Assembly: GCA_903825895.1 (NCBI GenBank)
Contig: CAIKCI010000008.1
Location: 46,700 to 110,699 of the forward strand
DNA from: an uncultured Actinomycetes bacterium
Lineage (GTDB): Bacteria; Actinomycetota; Acidimicrobiia; Acidimicrobiales; RAAP-2
Direction: 5' to 3'
DNA: 64,000 bases
The notes beneath the pieces are model-generated. The model was given only the letters and a program-made list of their open reading frames with translations. It had not been told where the DNA came from and did no database searches. Shown one piece after another: positions 47,572-58,256 of the stretch (its first letter is position 1; the number at the start of each line of letters is the position of its first letter). Both the position numbers and the translations under genes were made by a program.

Positions 47572-48538
47572 TGGCCCGATCGTAGGCATCGACGATATCC
47601 GCCACGATTTTGTGGCGGACCACGTCTTTTCGGGTCATGTGCACAAAGGAGATGCCGTTAATTCCCTTCAAGATATCTTCAATCCCTACAAGACCTGACC
47701 GGCCACCGGGGACATCGACTTGGCTCATGTCACCGGTAATCACACATTTTGAGCCAAAGCCGATACGGGTCAAAAACATCTTCATCTGCTCGGGACTCGT
47801 GTTTTGAGCTTCGTCCAAAATAATGAAGGAACTGTTCAAGGTTCGCCCACGCATGAACGCTAAGGGTGCGACCTCGATCGCCCCTTTATCCATCAGTTTC
47901 TGTGCACCTTCGGGCTCAAGCATGTCAAAAAGCGCGTCGTACAGAGGACGCAGATAGGGATCGACTTTCGCCATCAAGTCGCCGGGCAAGAAGCCCAGGC
48001 GCTCACCAGCTTCGACAGCAGGTCTCGTCAAGACGATCCGGCTGACTTGGCGAGACTGCAAGGCTTGGACCGCTAACGCCACGGCCAGATAGCTCTTACC
48101 AGTTCCAGCTGGGCCGAGACCAAAAGTAATGGTGTTCGTGGCCATCGCATCGCAGTAGAGCTTCTGTCCCCCGGTATGGGGACGAATCGTTCGACCCTTC
48201 GCTGCGCGCACCACGGTTGATCCCATGACTTCACTTGGTCGCATGTTGTCACGCGCCATGTCGATGGTTCGATCGATCTTGGCTTCATCGAGCCCCTGCC
48301 CGCTCTCAAGGAGCAGCACCAGCTCATCGAAGAGGTGCGCCACCCGCACAGCTTCTGGACCTTGAACGGTGATTTCATTTCCTTGGACGACCACACGCTC
48401 AGTGGGAAAAGCTTTTTCGATTTGGCGCAAGCGCTCATCGCGCTCACCGAGCAAACTGGCCATCAGGTGGGTATTGGGAACCTTCGTGGTCACAGACGCT
48501 GTCTCGAGACTCTCTGTATTCGACAACGAAGTGCTCAT
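47540..48538 (-). CDS. ybeZ: PhoH-like ATPase (YbeZ)
   Basis: A 332-residue PhoH-family ATPase, functional partner of YbeY in many bacteria. Walker [12 protein letters not shown] lies near residue 142, Walker B with [19 protein letters not shown] near 240, and a [12 protein letters not shown] sensor follows. The N-terminal KH-like region carries [13 protein letters not shown]. The ATG at 48538 overlaps the HIT gene stop as ATGA, which decides the start over an earlier codon at 48550. Confidence 0.93.
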   Translation of the reverse strand: MSTSLSNTESLETASVTTKVPNTHLMASLLGERDERLRQIEKAFPTERVVVQGNEITVQGPEAVRVAHLFDELVLLLESGQGLDEAKIDRTIDMARDNMRPSEVMGSTVVRAAKGRTIRPHTGGQKLYCDAMATNTITFGLGPAGTGKSYLAVALAVQALQSRQVSRIVLTRPAVEAGERLGFLPGDLMAKVDPYLRPLYDALFDMLEPEGAQKLMDKGAIEVAPLAFMRGRTLNSSFIILDEAQNTSPEQMKMFLTRIGFGSKCVITGDMSQVDVPGGRSGLVGIEDILKGINGISFVHMTRKDVVRHKIVADIVDAYDRANDEGKASSGH

Positions 48539-48894
48539 CCTGGAGGCCACGTCAACGAACGTCCGCCAAGGACATGAATGTGAAGATGCGGCACCGAGTT
48601 TGCGGCATCCGGGCCAACGTTCATAATCAAACGGTAGCCACGATCCTCACCATCGATTCCTTCGATCTGTGCCACTTGTTGCGTAGCGAGCATGAGCGAA
48701 GCAACAACATCGCGATGATCACCTTCAATGGTGCCCGCATTCTCGATGTGGAGTTTGGGGATAACCAACACATGGGTCGGCGCTTGGGGAGCAATGTCGC
48801 GGAACGCCAGCACCTCATCATTTTCAAAGACCAGATCGGCAGGAATCGCTCCCGCCACAATGTTGCAAAAGAGGCAGTCCGTTGCAGCGGTCAT
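48535..48894 (-). CDS. HIT-family nucleotide-binding hydrolase
   Basis: A 119-residue histidine-triad protein with catalytic HxHxH motif at His103-His105-His107 (VPHLHIHVLGG) and a CLFCNIVAGAIPADLV opening. HIT proteins hydrolyse adenosine phosphoramidates or related nucleotides. The long upstream open frame belongs to other strands of the rsmE gene; the ATG at 48894 overlaps the rsmE stop by one base (TGATG). A HIT gene between rsmE and phoH is seen in several actinobacteria. Confidence 0.92.
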   Translation of the reverse strand: MTAATDCLFCNIVAGAIPADLVFENDEVLAFRDIAPQAPTHVLVIPKLHIENAGTIEGDHRDVVASLMLATQQVAQIEGIDGEDRGYRLIMNVGPDAANSVPHLHIHVLGGRSLTWPPG

Positions 48895-49643
48895 CAAGAC
48901 GGGGTCTTTTCGGTTGATTGACGATTGTCCATTGATGAGACCGTACCCGCCCTCAGGCCCCCAAGGAGCGCACCGGCCGTGATGGCCGCTGTTTCTGTGC
49001 GAAGAATCTGTGACCCGAGCGTGACGTGCGTGAGTGGCAAAGCCGATTCTTGGTCGCTCCAACCCCCTTCTGGCCCCACAAGAATCGTTGTGGTGGCTGT
49101 TGAAAGCGGTGCTCCCCCAGCTGCGGCGAGAGCAACGTGGCTCCCTGTGAACGAAGCGAGAGGAAGGGGGCCTTCGAGGGTGGGTAGGTAGACCCGCCGC
49201 GCTTGGGCGGCGGCCTCTTTGGCCAAGCGATGCCAACGCTTTAAGGCCTTTTCGCCAGCGTGGCCGCTCCAGCGCACCACACTTCGTTCGCTCACGAGTC
49301 CCACAATTCGATCACAGCCGAGCTCGGTCAATTTGCTCACCGCATGATCGTTGCGGTCACCTTTCACCAAAGAAAAGCAAACCGTCAGTTCAGGCATGAG
49401 TTTTTCTTCCGTCACGAGGTCACCAGATGGGATGAGGGCTCCGTTGTGTGCAGTGGTCAATCGCCACGAACCATTCCCGTCAGCCGCCACGACCTGTTCG
49501 CCATTGCCCACTCGGCGAACGGTGAAGAGATGATGGGAGTCATCGTCACTCAATGAAACGCTTGAGAGGTCGTCGACGAACACTTGCGCGGTGGCGCTTG
49601 CTCGTTCAAGAAGGCGTGCTGTCGTCGAAATGTCACTCGTCAT
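48894..49643 (-). CDS. rsmE: 16S rRNA (uracil-1498-N3)-methyltransferase
   Basis: A 249-residue SPOUT-class methyltransferase. The N-terminal PUA-like domain has [19 protein letters not shown], and the C-terminal knot contains the SAM-binding [12 protein letters not shown] and [15 protein letters not shown] motifs. It modifies U1498 of 16S rRNA. Its ATG overlaps the dnaJ stop (ATGA). Confidence 0.94.
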   Translation of the reverse strand: MTSDISTTARLLERASATAQVFVDDLSSVSLSDDDSHHLFTVRRVGNGEQVVAADGNGSWRLTTAHNGALIPSGDLVTEEKLMPELTVCFSLVKGDRNDHAVSKLTELGCDRIVGLVSERSVVRWSGHAGEKALKRWHRLAKEAAAQARRVYLPTLEGPLPLASFTGSHVALAAAGGAPLSTATTTILVGPEGGWSDQESALPLTHVTLGSQILRTETAAITAGALLGGLRAGTVSSMDNRQSTEKTPS

Positions 49644-50761
49644 TGATGAAAGGCGTTACGTATCTTTGCGACCAGCCCTTCATGGGCTCCGTTTGGTTCT
49701 ATGTGTTCGTTGCGGATCGAGGCCATCTCGTGGAGAAGTTCTACTTCTCGTTCACTGAGATTCTTCGGGGTCTCGATCTGGATATGGATGTAGAGATCTC
49801 CGCGACCGCGTCCTCGAAGGTGCGGGACGCCTTGACTCTTCACTTTAATGATCTCTCCCGACTGGGTTCCTGATGCAATCGTCAAGGCCTCTGTTCCTTC
49901 GAGGGTTTCGACCGTCAATGCCGTTCCCAACGCCGCCTGGGCGATGCCAAGGTGCACCATGGTATGCAGATCATCGCCTTGTCGATCAAACCGCGCGTCA
50001 GCGTCCACATTGATGTGGACATAGAGCGATCCCGACGGACCACCTCGTGGCCCCGCTGCTCCTCGATCGGTGAGACGCAGCGTGTTTCCTGACTCCACGC
50101 CGGAAGGGATCTCAACATTAAACGTTCGCTCTTGCGTGACTCGTCCGTCGCCTCTACACGAGCCACACGGCGTCGTGATGACCTGCCCGAGCCCAGAGCA
50201 TCGCCCACACGGAGACGACGTCACCATCTGGCCGAGCAGGGAATTTCTCACTCGGCGAACTTCCCCCATACCCTGGCACTCTTGACACGTTGTCGGGGAA
50301 GTCCCTGACGCTGCGCCGCTGGCGTTACAGTCAGGGCACCCTACGGGAAGGCGAAGCGTGACATCCTTTGTTGCCCCAAAGGCCGCATCGAGAAGCGAGA
50401 TCGAAATTGCCGTCTCCATGTCTTGCCCTTGAATGGGTCCTCGAGATCGTCCTTGCTGGCCACCCATCTGTGAGAAGAAAACGTCAAAGAGGTCGCCGAG
50501 ACCACCGGTGTCGAACACCGATCCACCCATGTTCCCTTGACGAGGGTCACCATAGGCGTCGTAGCGTGCTCGACGATCGCTGTCAGAGAGAATCTCATAG
50601 GCCGTCGAAACATCCTTGAATCGGGCTTCGGCTTCGGGGTCAGGGTTCGCGTCGGGATGAAGCTCTCGCGCTAATTTCCGATATGCCTTTTTGATTTCGT
50701 CTTGGCTGGCGTTGCGCTCTACGCCCAGAAGAGCATAAAGATCAGTCTCTTGGCTAGCCAT
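49640..50761 (-). CDS. dnaJ: Molecular chaperone DnaJ
   Basis: A 373-residue DnaJ with complete domain order: J domain with the HPD motif (about residues 33-35, [15 protein letters not shown]), a Gly-rich linker, four zinc-binding cysteine repeats ([32 protein letters not shown], about 140-210), and C-terminal substrate-binding domains. It stimulates DnaK. Location next to hrcA rather than dnaK marks it as the DnaJ2 type of actinobacteria. The ATG at 50761 overlaps the hrcA stop by 8 bases. Confidence 0.95.
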   Translation of the reverse strand: MASQETDLYALLGVERNASQDEIKKAYRKLARELHPDANPDPEAEARFKDVSTAYEILSDSDRRARYDAYGDPRQGNMGGSVFDTGGLGDLFDVFFSQMGGQQGRSRGPIQGQDMETAISISLLDAAFGATKDVTLRLPVGCPDCNASGAASGTSPTTCQECQGMGEVRRVRNSLLGQMVTSSPCGRCSGLGQVITTPCGSCRGDGRVTQERTFNVEIPSGVESGNTLRLTDRGAAGPRGGPSGSLYVHINVDADARFDRQGDDLHTMVHLGIAQAALGTALTVETLEGTEALTIASGTQSGEIIKVKSQGVPHLRGRGRGDLYIHIQIETPKNLSEREVELLHEMASIRNEHIEPNGAHEGLVAKIRNAFHQ

Positions 50762-51842
50762 GGTTCGATCCGTCGCCGCGCGTGCGTTCGAGGGCTCCAC
50801 GATCAGCTTCAATTCGTTCGCTCAGTTGTCGACCCACCGCATCAGCTGCTGCCATCGCCGAGGGATAGTCCATGCGGGTTGGGCCCAAAAGGCCAACCGC
50901 CCCGGCGTGTCGCCCGTCTACTTGGACCGGTGCGACAACCACTGCGCACGATGCCAAAGGTTCATAGCCGTGCTCGGAGCCAATAGCCACTGACAGGCCG
51001 CGTTCCATCACGTCGCGCAAGAGTGAGACCACCACGAGCTGTTGCTCAAGAATGGTCAACACCCCCTGGACGGTTTCAATCGCATCAAACGAACCGGCCA
51101 AGCGAGACGGTCCACCGACATAGACCGCTTCATGGTCTGGTGCATTGACCGCAGAGGAAAGTGCCGACACCACGGTCAAACAAATCGTGTCCACACTGCG
51201 CTCTCCGCTCACGGGAACTGTTGCTAACGCGGCAAGGGTCGACCCCAAGAGCGACCGCTGCAAGTGCACGCTCGCTAAAGCCAAGGTTTCATCGCCCACA
51301 TCATCGCCCAGTTCGATTGGGAGATTTTCGACGCCACCGTCCGACAACACCACGACCACGAGTGCGCGATGCGCGGTGAGCCCCACGACCTGGACCGAGC
51401 GAATACCCGCTTCTTCATGAGAAGGACCCACGACAACCGCTGCATACGAGGTCAAGTCACTCAGCAGCGATGACGTGCGCTCGAGCACGTCTTCAAGTCC
51501 ACCTTGGACGTCGGTGAAAAAACTCGAAACCTGCTGTCGTTGCTGGGGGCCAAGTTGGCCCGGCGTCGCCAGGTGATCGACAAAAAAGCGATAGCCCTTA
51601 TCCGTTGGAATTCTCCCCGCACTGGTGTGGGGCTGGACGAGATATCCATCACGCTCGAGCGCCACCATTTCGCTACGAATCGTGGCAGAAGAAACTGAAA
51701 CGCTCGGCGAGGCAGCAACTTGGCTCGAGCCCACTGGCTGTGCTGAGCCGATGTACTGCGTCACGATGGCCTCCAAAATGGCGGCTTTTCGCTCATCAAG
51801 TTCTTCGATCGTTCTGGAGTTTTGGGTAGGTTCAGACGTCAT
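50754..51842 (-). CDS. hrcA: Heat-inducible transcription repressor HrcA
   Basis: HrcA represses heat-shock genes by binding CIRCE elements. The 362-residue protein has an N-terminal winged helix with [20 protein letters not shown] and [19 protein letters not shown], followed by the GAF-like HrcA domain ending [14 protein letters not shown]. The ATG at 51842 is chosen because an upstream start at 51857 would fall inside the CIRCE operator. It heads a string of eight overlapping genes ending with era. Confidence 0.95.
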   Translation of the reverse strand: MTSEPTQNSRTIEELDERKAAILEAIVTQYIGSAQPVGSSQVAASPSVSVSSATIRSEMVALERDGYLVQPHTSAGRIPTDKGYRFFVDHLATPGQLGPQQRQQVSSFFTDVQGGLEDVLERTSSLLSDLTSYAAVVVGPSHEEAGIRSVQVVGLTAHRALVVVVLSDGGVENLPIELGDDVGDETLALASVHLQRSLLGSTLAALATVPVSGERSVDTICLTVVSALSSAVNAPDHEAVYVGGPSRLAGSFDAIETVQGVLTILEQQLVVVSLLRDVMERGLSVAIGSEHGYEPLASCAVVVAPVQVDGRHAGAVGLLGPTRMDYPSAMAAADAVGRQLSERIEADRGALERTRGDGSNHG

Positions 51843-51850
51843 AATGATTC

Positions 51851-51877
51851 TCAGCACTCAAGTCTACCGAGTGCCAA
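51851..51877. promoter_or_regulatory. CIRCE heat-shock operator upstream of hrcA
   Basis: Tcagcactc, exactly nine bases (aagtctacc), then gagtgccaa: this matches the CIRCE consensus TTAGCACTC-N9-GAGTGCTAA in 16 of 18 arm positions. It lies 9 bases upstream of the hrcA ATG, the expected place for autoregulation. HrcA bound here would control the downstream genes as well. Confidence 0.9.
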
Positions 51878-52147
51878 CGTCTCTGCCCCGCTGATGCTGA
51901 TCACGGCCGCGACTCGCCCAAATGCCAAAGCCAGGCTGAGACCTTCGAGGGACTGGCCGAGTTGATCAAAGGCGGGTATGGATACTCCTTTGTCTCCTAG
52001 GTCCTCTCATGAAACAAGAGAATCTCGCCCGTCTGCTTGCTTGTTGCTCTGCTCTTCGAGAGGGTGAGCCGAAGAGATCAGCGAGGGACTCGAAGGACAA
52101 ACCTTGAGTAAGGTCTGAAGAAGTCCGCCCAAAGGAGCATCGGTTCG

Positions 52148-53332
52148 GTGACGACCCACGCAACCCATACGAGCAAGCGCTCATGGCAAAAGCCCCAAGA
52201 ACATGTGGGCGCTGGCATCGTGATGACGGCGATGGTGTGGCTCGTGAGTCGCTCGGTTGTGACCTTGCGTTGGCCCCCTGCTCGCAATCCCCTGCACTGG
52301 GAACCCTCAAATTGGTACGCCTGGGATACCTCGAACTACATGTCAATTGCCCTGCACGGGAGAACCTATGGACTTTGTGGAACCCCAGGGTTCCCGCTCC
52401 CTTTTGTCAAAAGCACGGTGTGGTGTGGCACCGCCGCCTGGTTCCCGGGCTATCCGTGGATCATGGCGCTCGTTCATTCGTTTGGTATAGAAATTCTCAA
52501 TTCTGGCGTCATCGTCACGAACATAGCTTTGGTGGTAGCGATTTTTCTCGCTTGGTTTGGCTGGGCTCGAACGCTCCCCTTGCCTCGGGCTTTTTTCATC
52601 CTTCTCCTCTTTGCCGTCTTCCCCGGAGCGGCCTACAACTTTGCCGCATTCCCGATGTCGCTGACCCTGGCCTTCTTGGTGGGGGCGCTCCTGGCTGCAA
52701 AACACCGCCGCTACCTCGTCATGGCACTCCTTCTTAATTGCGCTGGGATCTGCTATCCCTCGGCGCTTTTTGCAATCGTGGGAATCACCATTGGCTTAGT
52801 GATCTTGGCGAGAACACAAGATTTCGCAACGATGGCCAAACGCGCCGCATGGGGCATCAGCGGCTTTGCTTCCATCGTGGGATTGGCTCTCCACGATCAA
52901 ATCGCCTTTGGGCATTACAACGCCTACCTCATCCTTCACAATGAAGTGAGCGGTGCCAACTACTTCCCGGGCATTCCGAACTTCTACCTCAATGAAAATT
53001 CGCTTGGGGCCAAGGGCGTCACCCTTCTCTTCATCCAACTGATCCTTGCTTTCGCATTGATTTTTGGTGCACTTTTCCTCACCTGGACGACCCGAAATCT
53101 CGACATTGATCATGCTGGTGATTTTTTACCTGCACTGGCGGGGGTAGCCATTGCGCTCGGGCTCTTAGCTCAAGGGACGGCTGGGGCCTGGAACCGAAGC
53201 ATTGTGATTGCCGCCCCAGCAGCGCTCGCATTACGGTCTCTGCCCTTGAAGTATGTCGTCCCCCTCACGATGGTGACCGCAGCAGTCACCGCCATCATCT
53301 CGGTCTATCTCTTTCGCGGAACCTTTATCTAG
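52148..53332 (+). CDS. GT-C-type integral membrane glycosyltransferase (PIG-V-like)
   Basis: A 394-residue polytopic membrane protein with about ten hydrophobic segments. After the first helix comes a WEPSNWYAWDTSNYMSIALHG loop split at residues 51-72, containing the acidic WD pair expected in the first extracytoplasmic loop of GT-C enzymes, and a WFPGYPWIMALV motif that resembles the FFPLYP motif of PIG-V-type mannosyltransferases. It probably transfers a sugar from a polyprenyl-phosphate donor outside the membrane. A GTG start at 52148 is supported by aaaggag ten bases upstream. It stands alone, divergent from hrcA. Confidence 0.7.
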   Translation: MTTHATHTSKRSWQKPQEHVGAGIVMTAMVWLVSRSVVTLRWPPARNPLHWEPSNWYAWDTSNYMSIALHGRTYGLCGTPGFPLPFVKSTVWCGTAAWFPGYPWIMALVHSFGIEILNSGVIVTNIALVVAIFLAWFGWARTLPLPRAFFILLLFAVFPGAAYNFAAFPMSLTLAFLVGALLAAKHRRYLVMALLLNCAGICYPSALFAIVGITIGLVILARTQDFATMAKRAAWGISGFASIVGLALHDQIAFGHYNAYLILHNEVSGANYFPGIPNFYLNENSLGAKGVTLLFIQLILAFALIFGALFLTWTTRNLDIDHAGDFLPALAGVAIALGLLAQGTAGAWNRSIVIAAPAALALRSLPLKYVVPLTMVTAAVTAIISVYLFRGTFI

Positions 53333-53352
53333 CCCGTAAGCATTCGAAAGCT

Positions 53353-53433
53353 TTAGCTCGTTGGTCCCCCTGCGAAGCGCCGAACTCCGTGCTTCTTGAG
53401 GAACGTGGCAATTCGCTCAGCGTGGAGGAGCAA
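53353..53433 (-). CDS. Possible 26-residue microprotein
   Basis: A short frame from a TTG at 53433 reads MLLHAERIATFLKKHGVRRF and ends AGGPTS. It is preceded by gggggag at 5-6 base spacing, and would form a basic amphipathic helix. It lies in the 190-base gap upstream of the FMN-binding-protein gene, on the opposite strand. It has no homologue I know. A chance open frame is quite possible. Confidence 0.2.
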   Translation of the reverse strand: MLLHAERIATFLKKHGVRRFAGGPTS

Positions 53434-53522
53434 TCATGCTCCCCCACCACTGTGCCGTTCCAGGACTTCTTGTGAACCACCTCAAACAATCCAGTCGTTC
53501 ACTAACGCCCTAGACTGAACCG

Positions 53523-54014
53523 GTGGCCACCTTTGAACATGTCGAAATTCGAGGACCTTGGACAGCCACGACGATCGAGACGTATTTAGATTCCTCAAAG
53601 ATTCCGCTTCGGATTGCCGTGTCAAGAACTCTCGGACCACCCATCGTCCTCTCTGTTTGGTTTATGAGAAGTGGGGATGAATTAGTCGGAGCCACTCGAC
53701 CAACGTCAACGCTGATCAAGTGTCTCGAACGCAATTCGGAATGCGGCTTTGAAGTAGCGGGCGACACCCCTCCCTACCGAGGGGTTCGAGGAAGCGCGCG
53801 GGTGATCCTTGACCATGAAAATGGCTCCCAGGTTCTCGACCAACTTCTTGCTCGCTATCTGGGATCAACGCAGACGCCACTGGGCAATAAGTTGCGTGCG
53901 GATGCAAAGGACGAAGTGGCATTCCGTCTTCAGCCCTCGCTGTTCGTGAGTTGGGACTACGGCAACCGCATGGCCTCGAGTCTTGATCTTTCACCTTCCA
54001 AGAACGTGCGTTAA
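53523..54014 (+). CDS. Pyridoxamine-5'-phosphate-oxidase-like FMN-binding protein
   Basis: A 163-residue split-barrel flavin-binding protein. The strand pattern IVLSVWFMRSGDELVGATRPTSTLIKCL split at residues 41-68 and VRGSARVILD near 90 fit the general stress/PPOX-like group; members bind FMN, F420 or haem. The start is a GTG at 53523. The substrate is unknown. It converges on lepA. Confidence 0.7.
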   Translation: MATFEHVEIRGPWTATTIETYLDSSKIPLRIAVSRTLGPPIVLSVWFMRSGDELVGATRPTSTLIKCLERNSECGFEVAGDTPPYRGVRGSARVILDHENGSQVLDQLLARYLGSTQTPLGNKLRADAKDEVAFRLQPSLFVSWDYGNRMASSLDLSPSKNVR

Positions 54015-54096
54015 GCGTCATTCTGGTGGTTTCTCGAAACGAACGAGCTCGGCTCCACCGCCAGGCCTCTTCAGGCGGGCATGCGCAACGTCTGAG

Positions 54097-55908
54097 CTAA
54101 TCCTCCATGCGAAGGGCCGAAATAAATGCTTCTTGAGGAACTTCAACGCGCCCGATGTTCTTCATACGCTTCTTTCCTTCTTTTTGCTTTTCAAGGAGTT
54201 TGCGCTTTCTTGTAATGTCACCGCCGTAACACTTTGACAGCACATCTTTGCGTTTTGCTTTGACGGTCTCTCGCGAGATCACCCTTCCGCCGATCGCCGC
54301 TTGAATGGGGACGTCAAACATTTGACGAGGGATGAGTTCTTTCAATCGTTCGGCCATACGACGGCCATAAAAATCCGCTTGACTGCGGTGCACCACTGTT
54401 GAAAACGCATCAACCGGCGCGTGATTGATGAGAATGTCTACTCGCACAAGTTGCGAGGTCTGCGATCCATCGGGTTCGTAGTCCAGCGAGGCATAGCCCT
54501 TGGTGCGGCTCTTCAATTGATCGAAGAAGTCAACAACCACTTCTGCCAGCGGGATCTTGTAGACCAACTCAACACGTTCTGGACTGAGATAGTCCATCTT
54601 CGTCATCTCGGCTCGTCGAGACTGACAGAGTTCCATGATGGTTCCTGTATATTCCGACGGCGACAAGATGGTGGCTCTCAGCATCGGCTCATCGATGTGA
54701 TCGAGTCGACTCGCCTCGGGAAGATCCGTGGGGTTGTCGACGGTGACGTGGGAGCCATCGGTGAGATACGCCTCATAGACCACCGATGGGGCGGTGGCGA
54801 TGAGTGAAAGGTTGAACTCACGCTCTAAACGTTCCTTCACGATCTCCATGTGAAGAAGACCTAAAAACCCGCATCGGAATCCAAAGCCCAGGGCATGACT
54901 CGACTCTGGCTCGAAGGTGACCGACGAGTCATTGAGTTTGAGTTTCTCTAAGGCATCTCTCAGATCGGGCAGTTCATCACCGTCGATTGGGTAGAGCCCA
55001 CAGAACACCATGGGGCGAGGATCGAGATAGCCCGCGAGCGGTTCGGCGGCTGCGTTGGCCACGTCGGTAACGGTTTCACCCGAGCGCGCCTCACCAACGT
55101 CTTTGATCCCTGCGATGAGGTAGCCCACTTCGCCAGGACCAAGCTCATTGACGGGAACCGGCACCGGTGTGCGCACCCCCACCTCTTCGACGTCGTGGAC
55201 GGCATCGGCCTGCATGAAGCGCATCTTCGCTGAGCTGCGCATCGTGCCGTCAACAATTCTGATCGACGAGACGACGCCACGGTATTGATCAAAACTCGAA
55301 TCAAAGATCAATGCTTGGAGCGGGGCGTCTCGGTCACCACTTGGCGCGGGCACACGCTCGATGATCGCACTGAGAAGTTCAGCGACGCCGTCGCCGGTCT
55401 TCGCCGAGATTGACAAGATCTCATTGGCGGGGATTCCTAAGACTTGTTCGATTTCTGCGGCACATCGCTCAGGGTCCGCCGCGGGGAGATCAATTTTATT
55501 CAGCACGGCGATAATCTCGAGATTATTTTCAATCGCTTGATAACAGTTAGCCAAGGTTTGCGCTTGAATACCTTGTGACGCGTCGACCAAGAGCACCGCT
55601 CCCTCGCAGGCCGCCAACGATCGTGAGACTTCATAGCCAAAGTCCACGTGACCGGGAGTATCGATCAGGTGGAGCACGTGGCCCTCGAAATTAACCCGCA
55701 CGTTTTGGGCCTTGATGGTGATCCCTCGCTCCCGCTCGATATCCATCGAATCGAGATACTGCTCACGCATCAAGCGAGGATCGACGGCACCGGTAATCTC
55801 AAGGATACGGTCAGATAGGGTTGATTTTCCATGGTCGACGTGGCTAATGATCGAAAAGTTCCGAATCAGATCGGTAGCAACGCCGACATGCGTTTGAGGC
55901 GAGGGCAC
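54097..55908 (-). CDS. lepA: Elongation factor 4 (LepA)
   Basis: A 603-residue translational GTPase that back-translocates or remodels stalled ribosomes. G1 is SHVDHGKST (22-30), G3 DTPGHVDF, G4 NKID, and the C-terminal LepA-specific domain ends [16 protein letters not shown]. The length is that of the family. It is divergent from rpsT, a neighbour it has in many actinobacteria and other bacteria. Confidence 0.96.
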   Translation of the reverse strand: MPSPQTHVGVATDLIRNFSIISHVDHGKSTLSDRILEITGAVDPRLMREQYLDSMDIERERGITIKAQNVRVNFEGHVLHLIDTPGHVDFGYEVSRSLAACEGAVLLVDASQGIQAQTLANCYQAIENNLEIIAVLNKIDLPAADPERCAAEIEQVLGIPANEILSISAKTGDGVAELLSAIIERVPAPSGDRDAPLQALIFDSSFDQYRGVVSSIRIVDGTMRSSAKMRFMQADAVHDVEEVGVRTPVPVPVNELGPGEVGYLIAGIKDVGEARSGETVTDVANAAAEPLAGYLDPRPMVFCGLYPIDGDELPDLRDALEKLKLNDSSVTFEPESSHALGFGFRCGFLGLLHMEIVKERLEREFNLSLIATAPSVVYEAYLTDGSHVTVDNPTDLPEASRLDHIDEPMLRATILSPSEYTGTIMELCQSRRAEMTKMDYLSPERVELVYKIPLAEVVVDFFDQLKSRTKGYASLDYEPDGSQTSQLVRVDILINHAPVDAFSTVVHRSQADFYGRRMAERLKELIPRQMFDVPIQAAIGGRVISRETVKAKRKDVLSKCYGGDITRKRKLLEKQKEGKKRMKNIGRVEVPQEAFISALRMED

Positions 55909-56094
55909 GATGGCTCTAGGTTACCGTTCAGCACAGCAAGACCTGCAGAACCCCATGGGGCCGCGGGCTGTGGGTCCAGGGGCACGTGCGATCGCTGACC
56001 TTCGGCGACTGCCTGGCTGCCTGCTATTATGGGAACTCGTCTTGATCTCACGGTCAAGCAAGCGAAATCCCCTAGAACCGCATTCGAGGTAACC

Positions 56095-56364
56095 GTGGCG
56101 AATATCAAAAGCCAAATCAAACGAAATCGACAAAACGAGAAGGCACGCTTGAGGAATAAAGCGGTGCGCTCGGAACTCAAAACCCGCACCAAGGCCGCGC
56201 TGGCAGCTGCTGAGATGAAGGATGACTCGACCGAAGTCGCTCTGCGTCTGGCGATCAAGCGCCTCGACAAGGCAGCATCAACGGGCGTTATTCACAAAAA
56301 CCAAGCGGCCAATCGCAAGAGTCGTTTGACGAAGCGCATCAACGCGCTCACTGCTTCTCAGTAA
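56095..56364 (+). CDS. rpsT: 30S ribosomal protein S20
   Basis: An 89-residue, lysine-rich helical protein of the small subunit: [20 protein letters not shown] near the N-terminus and a [21 protein letters not shown]-terminal segment. The start is a GTG at 56095 preceded by gaggt; a longer frame from 56029 is not conserved. It lies between lepA and holA (on the opposite strand), as is usual. Confidence 0.95.
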   Translation: MANIKSQIKRNRQNEKARLRNKAVRSELKTRTKAALAAAEMKDDSTEVALRLAIKRLDKAASTGVIHKNQAANRKSRLTKRINALTASQ

Positions 56365-56397
56365 GCGCTTCCTCGCCCCCTCGGCTCTTGAGGAATC

Positions 56398-57399
56398 TCA
56401 ACGCTTCGTGGCGCCCACGACTCGGCTGAGCCGGGCCACAAGAATCTCCATAATCATTGCTTCGGAGAGTCCGGTCATTCCTTTGAGATCAAGATCGGCA
56501 TTCGCCACCAATTCCACTGCATCCTTAATCGACCCGCTGTCCATTCGACGAGCGAGATCCAAGACTTTCTTTGCCGGATATGCGGCAATTCCCAACAACG
56601 CCGCCGCATCATCTCCATTGCGCACGTCGGCTCCTTCGAGCCGAGCAACACGCGTGAAGTGATAATCCAGCGACGCCAGGATTTCGTGACCCGATGATCC
56701 TCCAGGCCCCATCATGCGGGTGATCACCCGCAAGGCTTCGGCCCTGTCGCCTTTGTCGATGGCATCGGTGAGATCAAAGATCGGCACCGCACCTCGGCTC
56801 CCCAAAAATGGCTGCAGCATCTCAGCATCCACGGTGACGCCTTGTCCATAGGCTGACGACAAGGTTTCAAGCAGCCCGTGAAGACGCCCCAAATCCTCGC
56901 CGAGATGCTTAGAGAGTTCCTGCTGTGCCTGCGCGTTGAGTCGCACGGGCGCACCACGTAAATGTTCGGCGAGATAACTCTTGCGTTCGGCGAAACGGCG
57001 CGCTGCGACGTCGATCACCGTACCGTGTTCGCCAATCGCTTTTGAAAATCCACGAGGCATCGCTCCCCCACCGGCCACGAGCACCAACACTGCGCCAGAA
57101 GGGGGATTTTCGAGCGTGGACGTCACGCGTTTTACATCGTCACTGTTCAGTCGCCCAATATCGCGTACCACGACGATCCGTAGGTCCACCAAAAACGGCG
57201 GGGTGAGATAGGCATCAAGGACGGCGCCGACGTCCAGATCTTCATTACCCGCCCCACCTACTTCTTCCACAACAAGCGAGGCATCTCGCTGCCCTACCAA
57301 GGTTCCGAGCAAACTACGAACTTCATTGGCAATGAGCGACGGATCATCACCGCTAATGAGGTAGACCGGTTGCGTTGTCGTCTTGGTGGCTGCACTCAT
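56398..57399 (-). CDS. holA: DNA polymerase III delta subunit
   Basis: The delta subunit of the clamp loader opens the beta clamp. The 333-residue protein shows the AAA+-like pattern: VYLISGDDPSLIANEV at the N-terminus, a VVRDIGRLNSDDV region, and the helical C-terminal domain with HEILASLDYHFTRVARL. The lack of a Walker A motif is normal for delta. It starts 4 bases into the folP stop (ATGA overlap) and converges on rpsT. Confidence 0.92.
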   Translation of the reverse strand: MSAATKTTTQPVYLISGDDPSLIANEVRSLLGTLVGQRDASLVVEEVGGAGNEDLDVGAVLDAYLTPPFLVDLRIVVVRDIGRLNSDDVKRVTSTLENPPSGAVLVLVAGGGAMPRGFSKAIGEHGTVIDVAARRFAERKSYLAEHLRGAPVRLNAQAQQELSKHLGEDLGRLHGLLETLSSAYGQGVTVDAEMLQPFLGSRGAVPIFDLTDAIDKGDRAEALRVITRMMGPGGSSGHEILASLDYHFTRVARLEGADVRNGDDAAALLGIAAYPAKKVLDLARRMDSGSIKDAVELVANADLDLKGMTGLSEAMIMEILVARLSRVVGATKR

Positions 57400-58253
57400 G
57401 GTGCTGACAGTACTGCTTCAATGGTGTTGCGAACTGCCACCGTCCCGGCCACGTCGTGGACGCGCAGCACCCTGCAGCCACCAAGAATCCCAATCGCCGA
57501 CGTGGCTTGGGAGGCTTCGATTCGTTCCGAGACCTCCAGATCAAGCAGCACGCCGAGGAAGGTCTTGTTCGACGACGACAACAACAAAGGAAACCCAAAA
57601 TCTGCCAAGTCGCTTGAATGGCGCAGCAGATCTAGTGACTGTGCGGCGGTTTTTCCAAGGTCCAGTCCCGCGTCAACGATAATCCGCTCCTTCGGGATTC
57701 CTGCATCCAATGCACGTTGCGCTCGATCCATCAAAAATTCTCTGACCGACTCGACAACGTCAGGGTATTCAGGATTGGGGTCGGCCACCCGCGGTCGAAG
57801 GCGGATGTGGGTTGCCACCACGCTGGCCCCAGCCTCTGCAGCAACTGCGAGATACTCGGGGTCACCAAAGCCACTGATGTCATTCCCGACCACCGCTCCC
57901 ACTTCGTAACAGGCTTTCGCCACCGACGCGCGCCACGTATCGATCGAGATTGGGACATCAAAGCGAGCGACCAGCGCTTCAACCGCCACCACAACCCGAT
58001 CAAGTTCTTCTTCCTCGGAGACTTCTTCTCCTGGACCGGCTTTGACTCCCCCAACGTCTAAGAGATCGGCGCCAGCGTTGACATGGCTTTCGGCCCGAGT
58101 CAAAAAACGATCGAAAGCAAAGTCTGCCCCTTGGTCGTAGAACGAATCAGGCGTTCGATTCAAAATCCCCATGACCAGCGCACGATTCGTGACGTCAAAC
58201 TCATGCTTACCCAGCCAAAGATTTGTTACCGAGACAGTTGATATCAGTGCCAT
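57396..58253 (-). CDS. folP: Dihydropteroate synthase
   Basis: A 285-residue TIM-barrel enzyme that joins p-aminobenzoate and the pterin pyrophosphate in folate synthesis. Motifs: MGILNRTPDSFYD (pterin loop 1), VNAGADLLDVGG, ISIDTWRASVA, VGNDISGFGDP, and the C-terminal RVHDV. Position away from other folate genes and the sequence DVGGVKAG in place of DxGGESTRPG suggest the FolP2-like paralogue seen in mycobacteria, whose activity is doubtful; I cannot settle this. It is followed by holA with an overlap. Confidence 0.85.
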   Translation of the reverse strand: MALISTVSVTNLWLGKHEFDVTNRALVMGILNRTPDSFYDQGADFAFDRFLTRAESHVNAGADLLDVGGVKAGPGEEVSEEEELDRVVVAVEALVARFDVPISIDTWRASVAKACYEVGAVVGNDISGFGDPEYLAVAAEAGASVVATHIRLRPRVADPNPEYPDVVESVREFLMDRAQRALDAGIPKERIIVDAGLDLGKTAAQSLDLLRHSSDLADFGFPLLLSSSNKTFLGVLLDLEVSERIEASQATSAIGILGGCRVLRVHDVAGTVAVRNTIEAVLSAP

Positions 58254-58256
58254 AAA

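Noticed and set aside
48895..49236. N-terminal extension of the HIT protein
   Set aside because: It lies wholly inside rsmE in another frame; the coupled ATG at 48894 gives a normal-length HIT protein.
57396..58253. Treating the folP gene as clearly FolP1 (primary enzyme)
   Set aside because: The DVGGVKAG segment departs from the usual DxGGESTRPG loop, so primary folate function is not secure.
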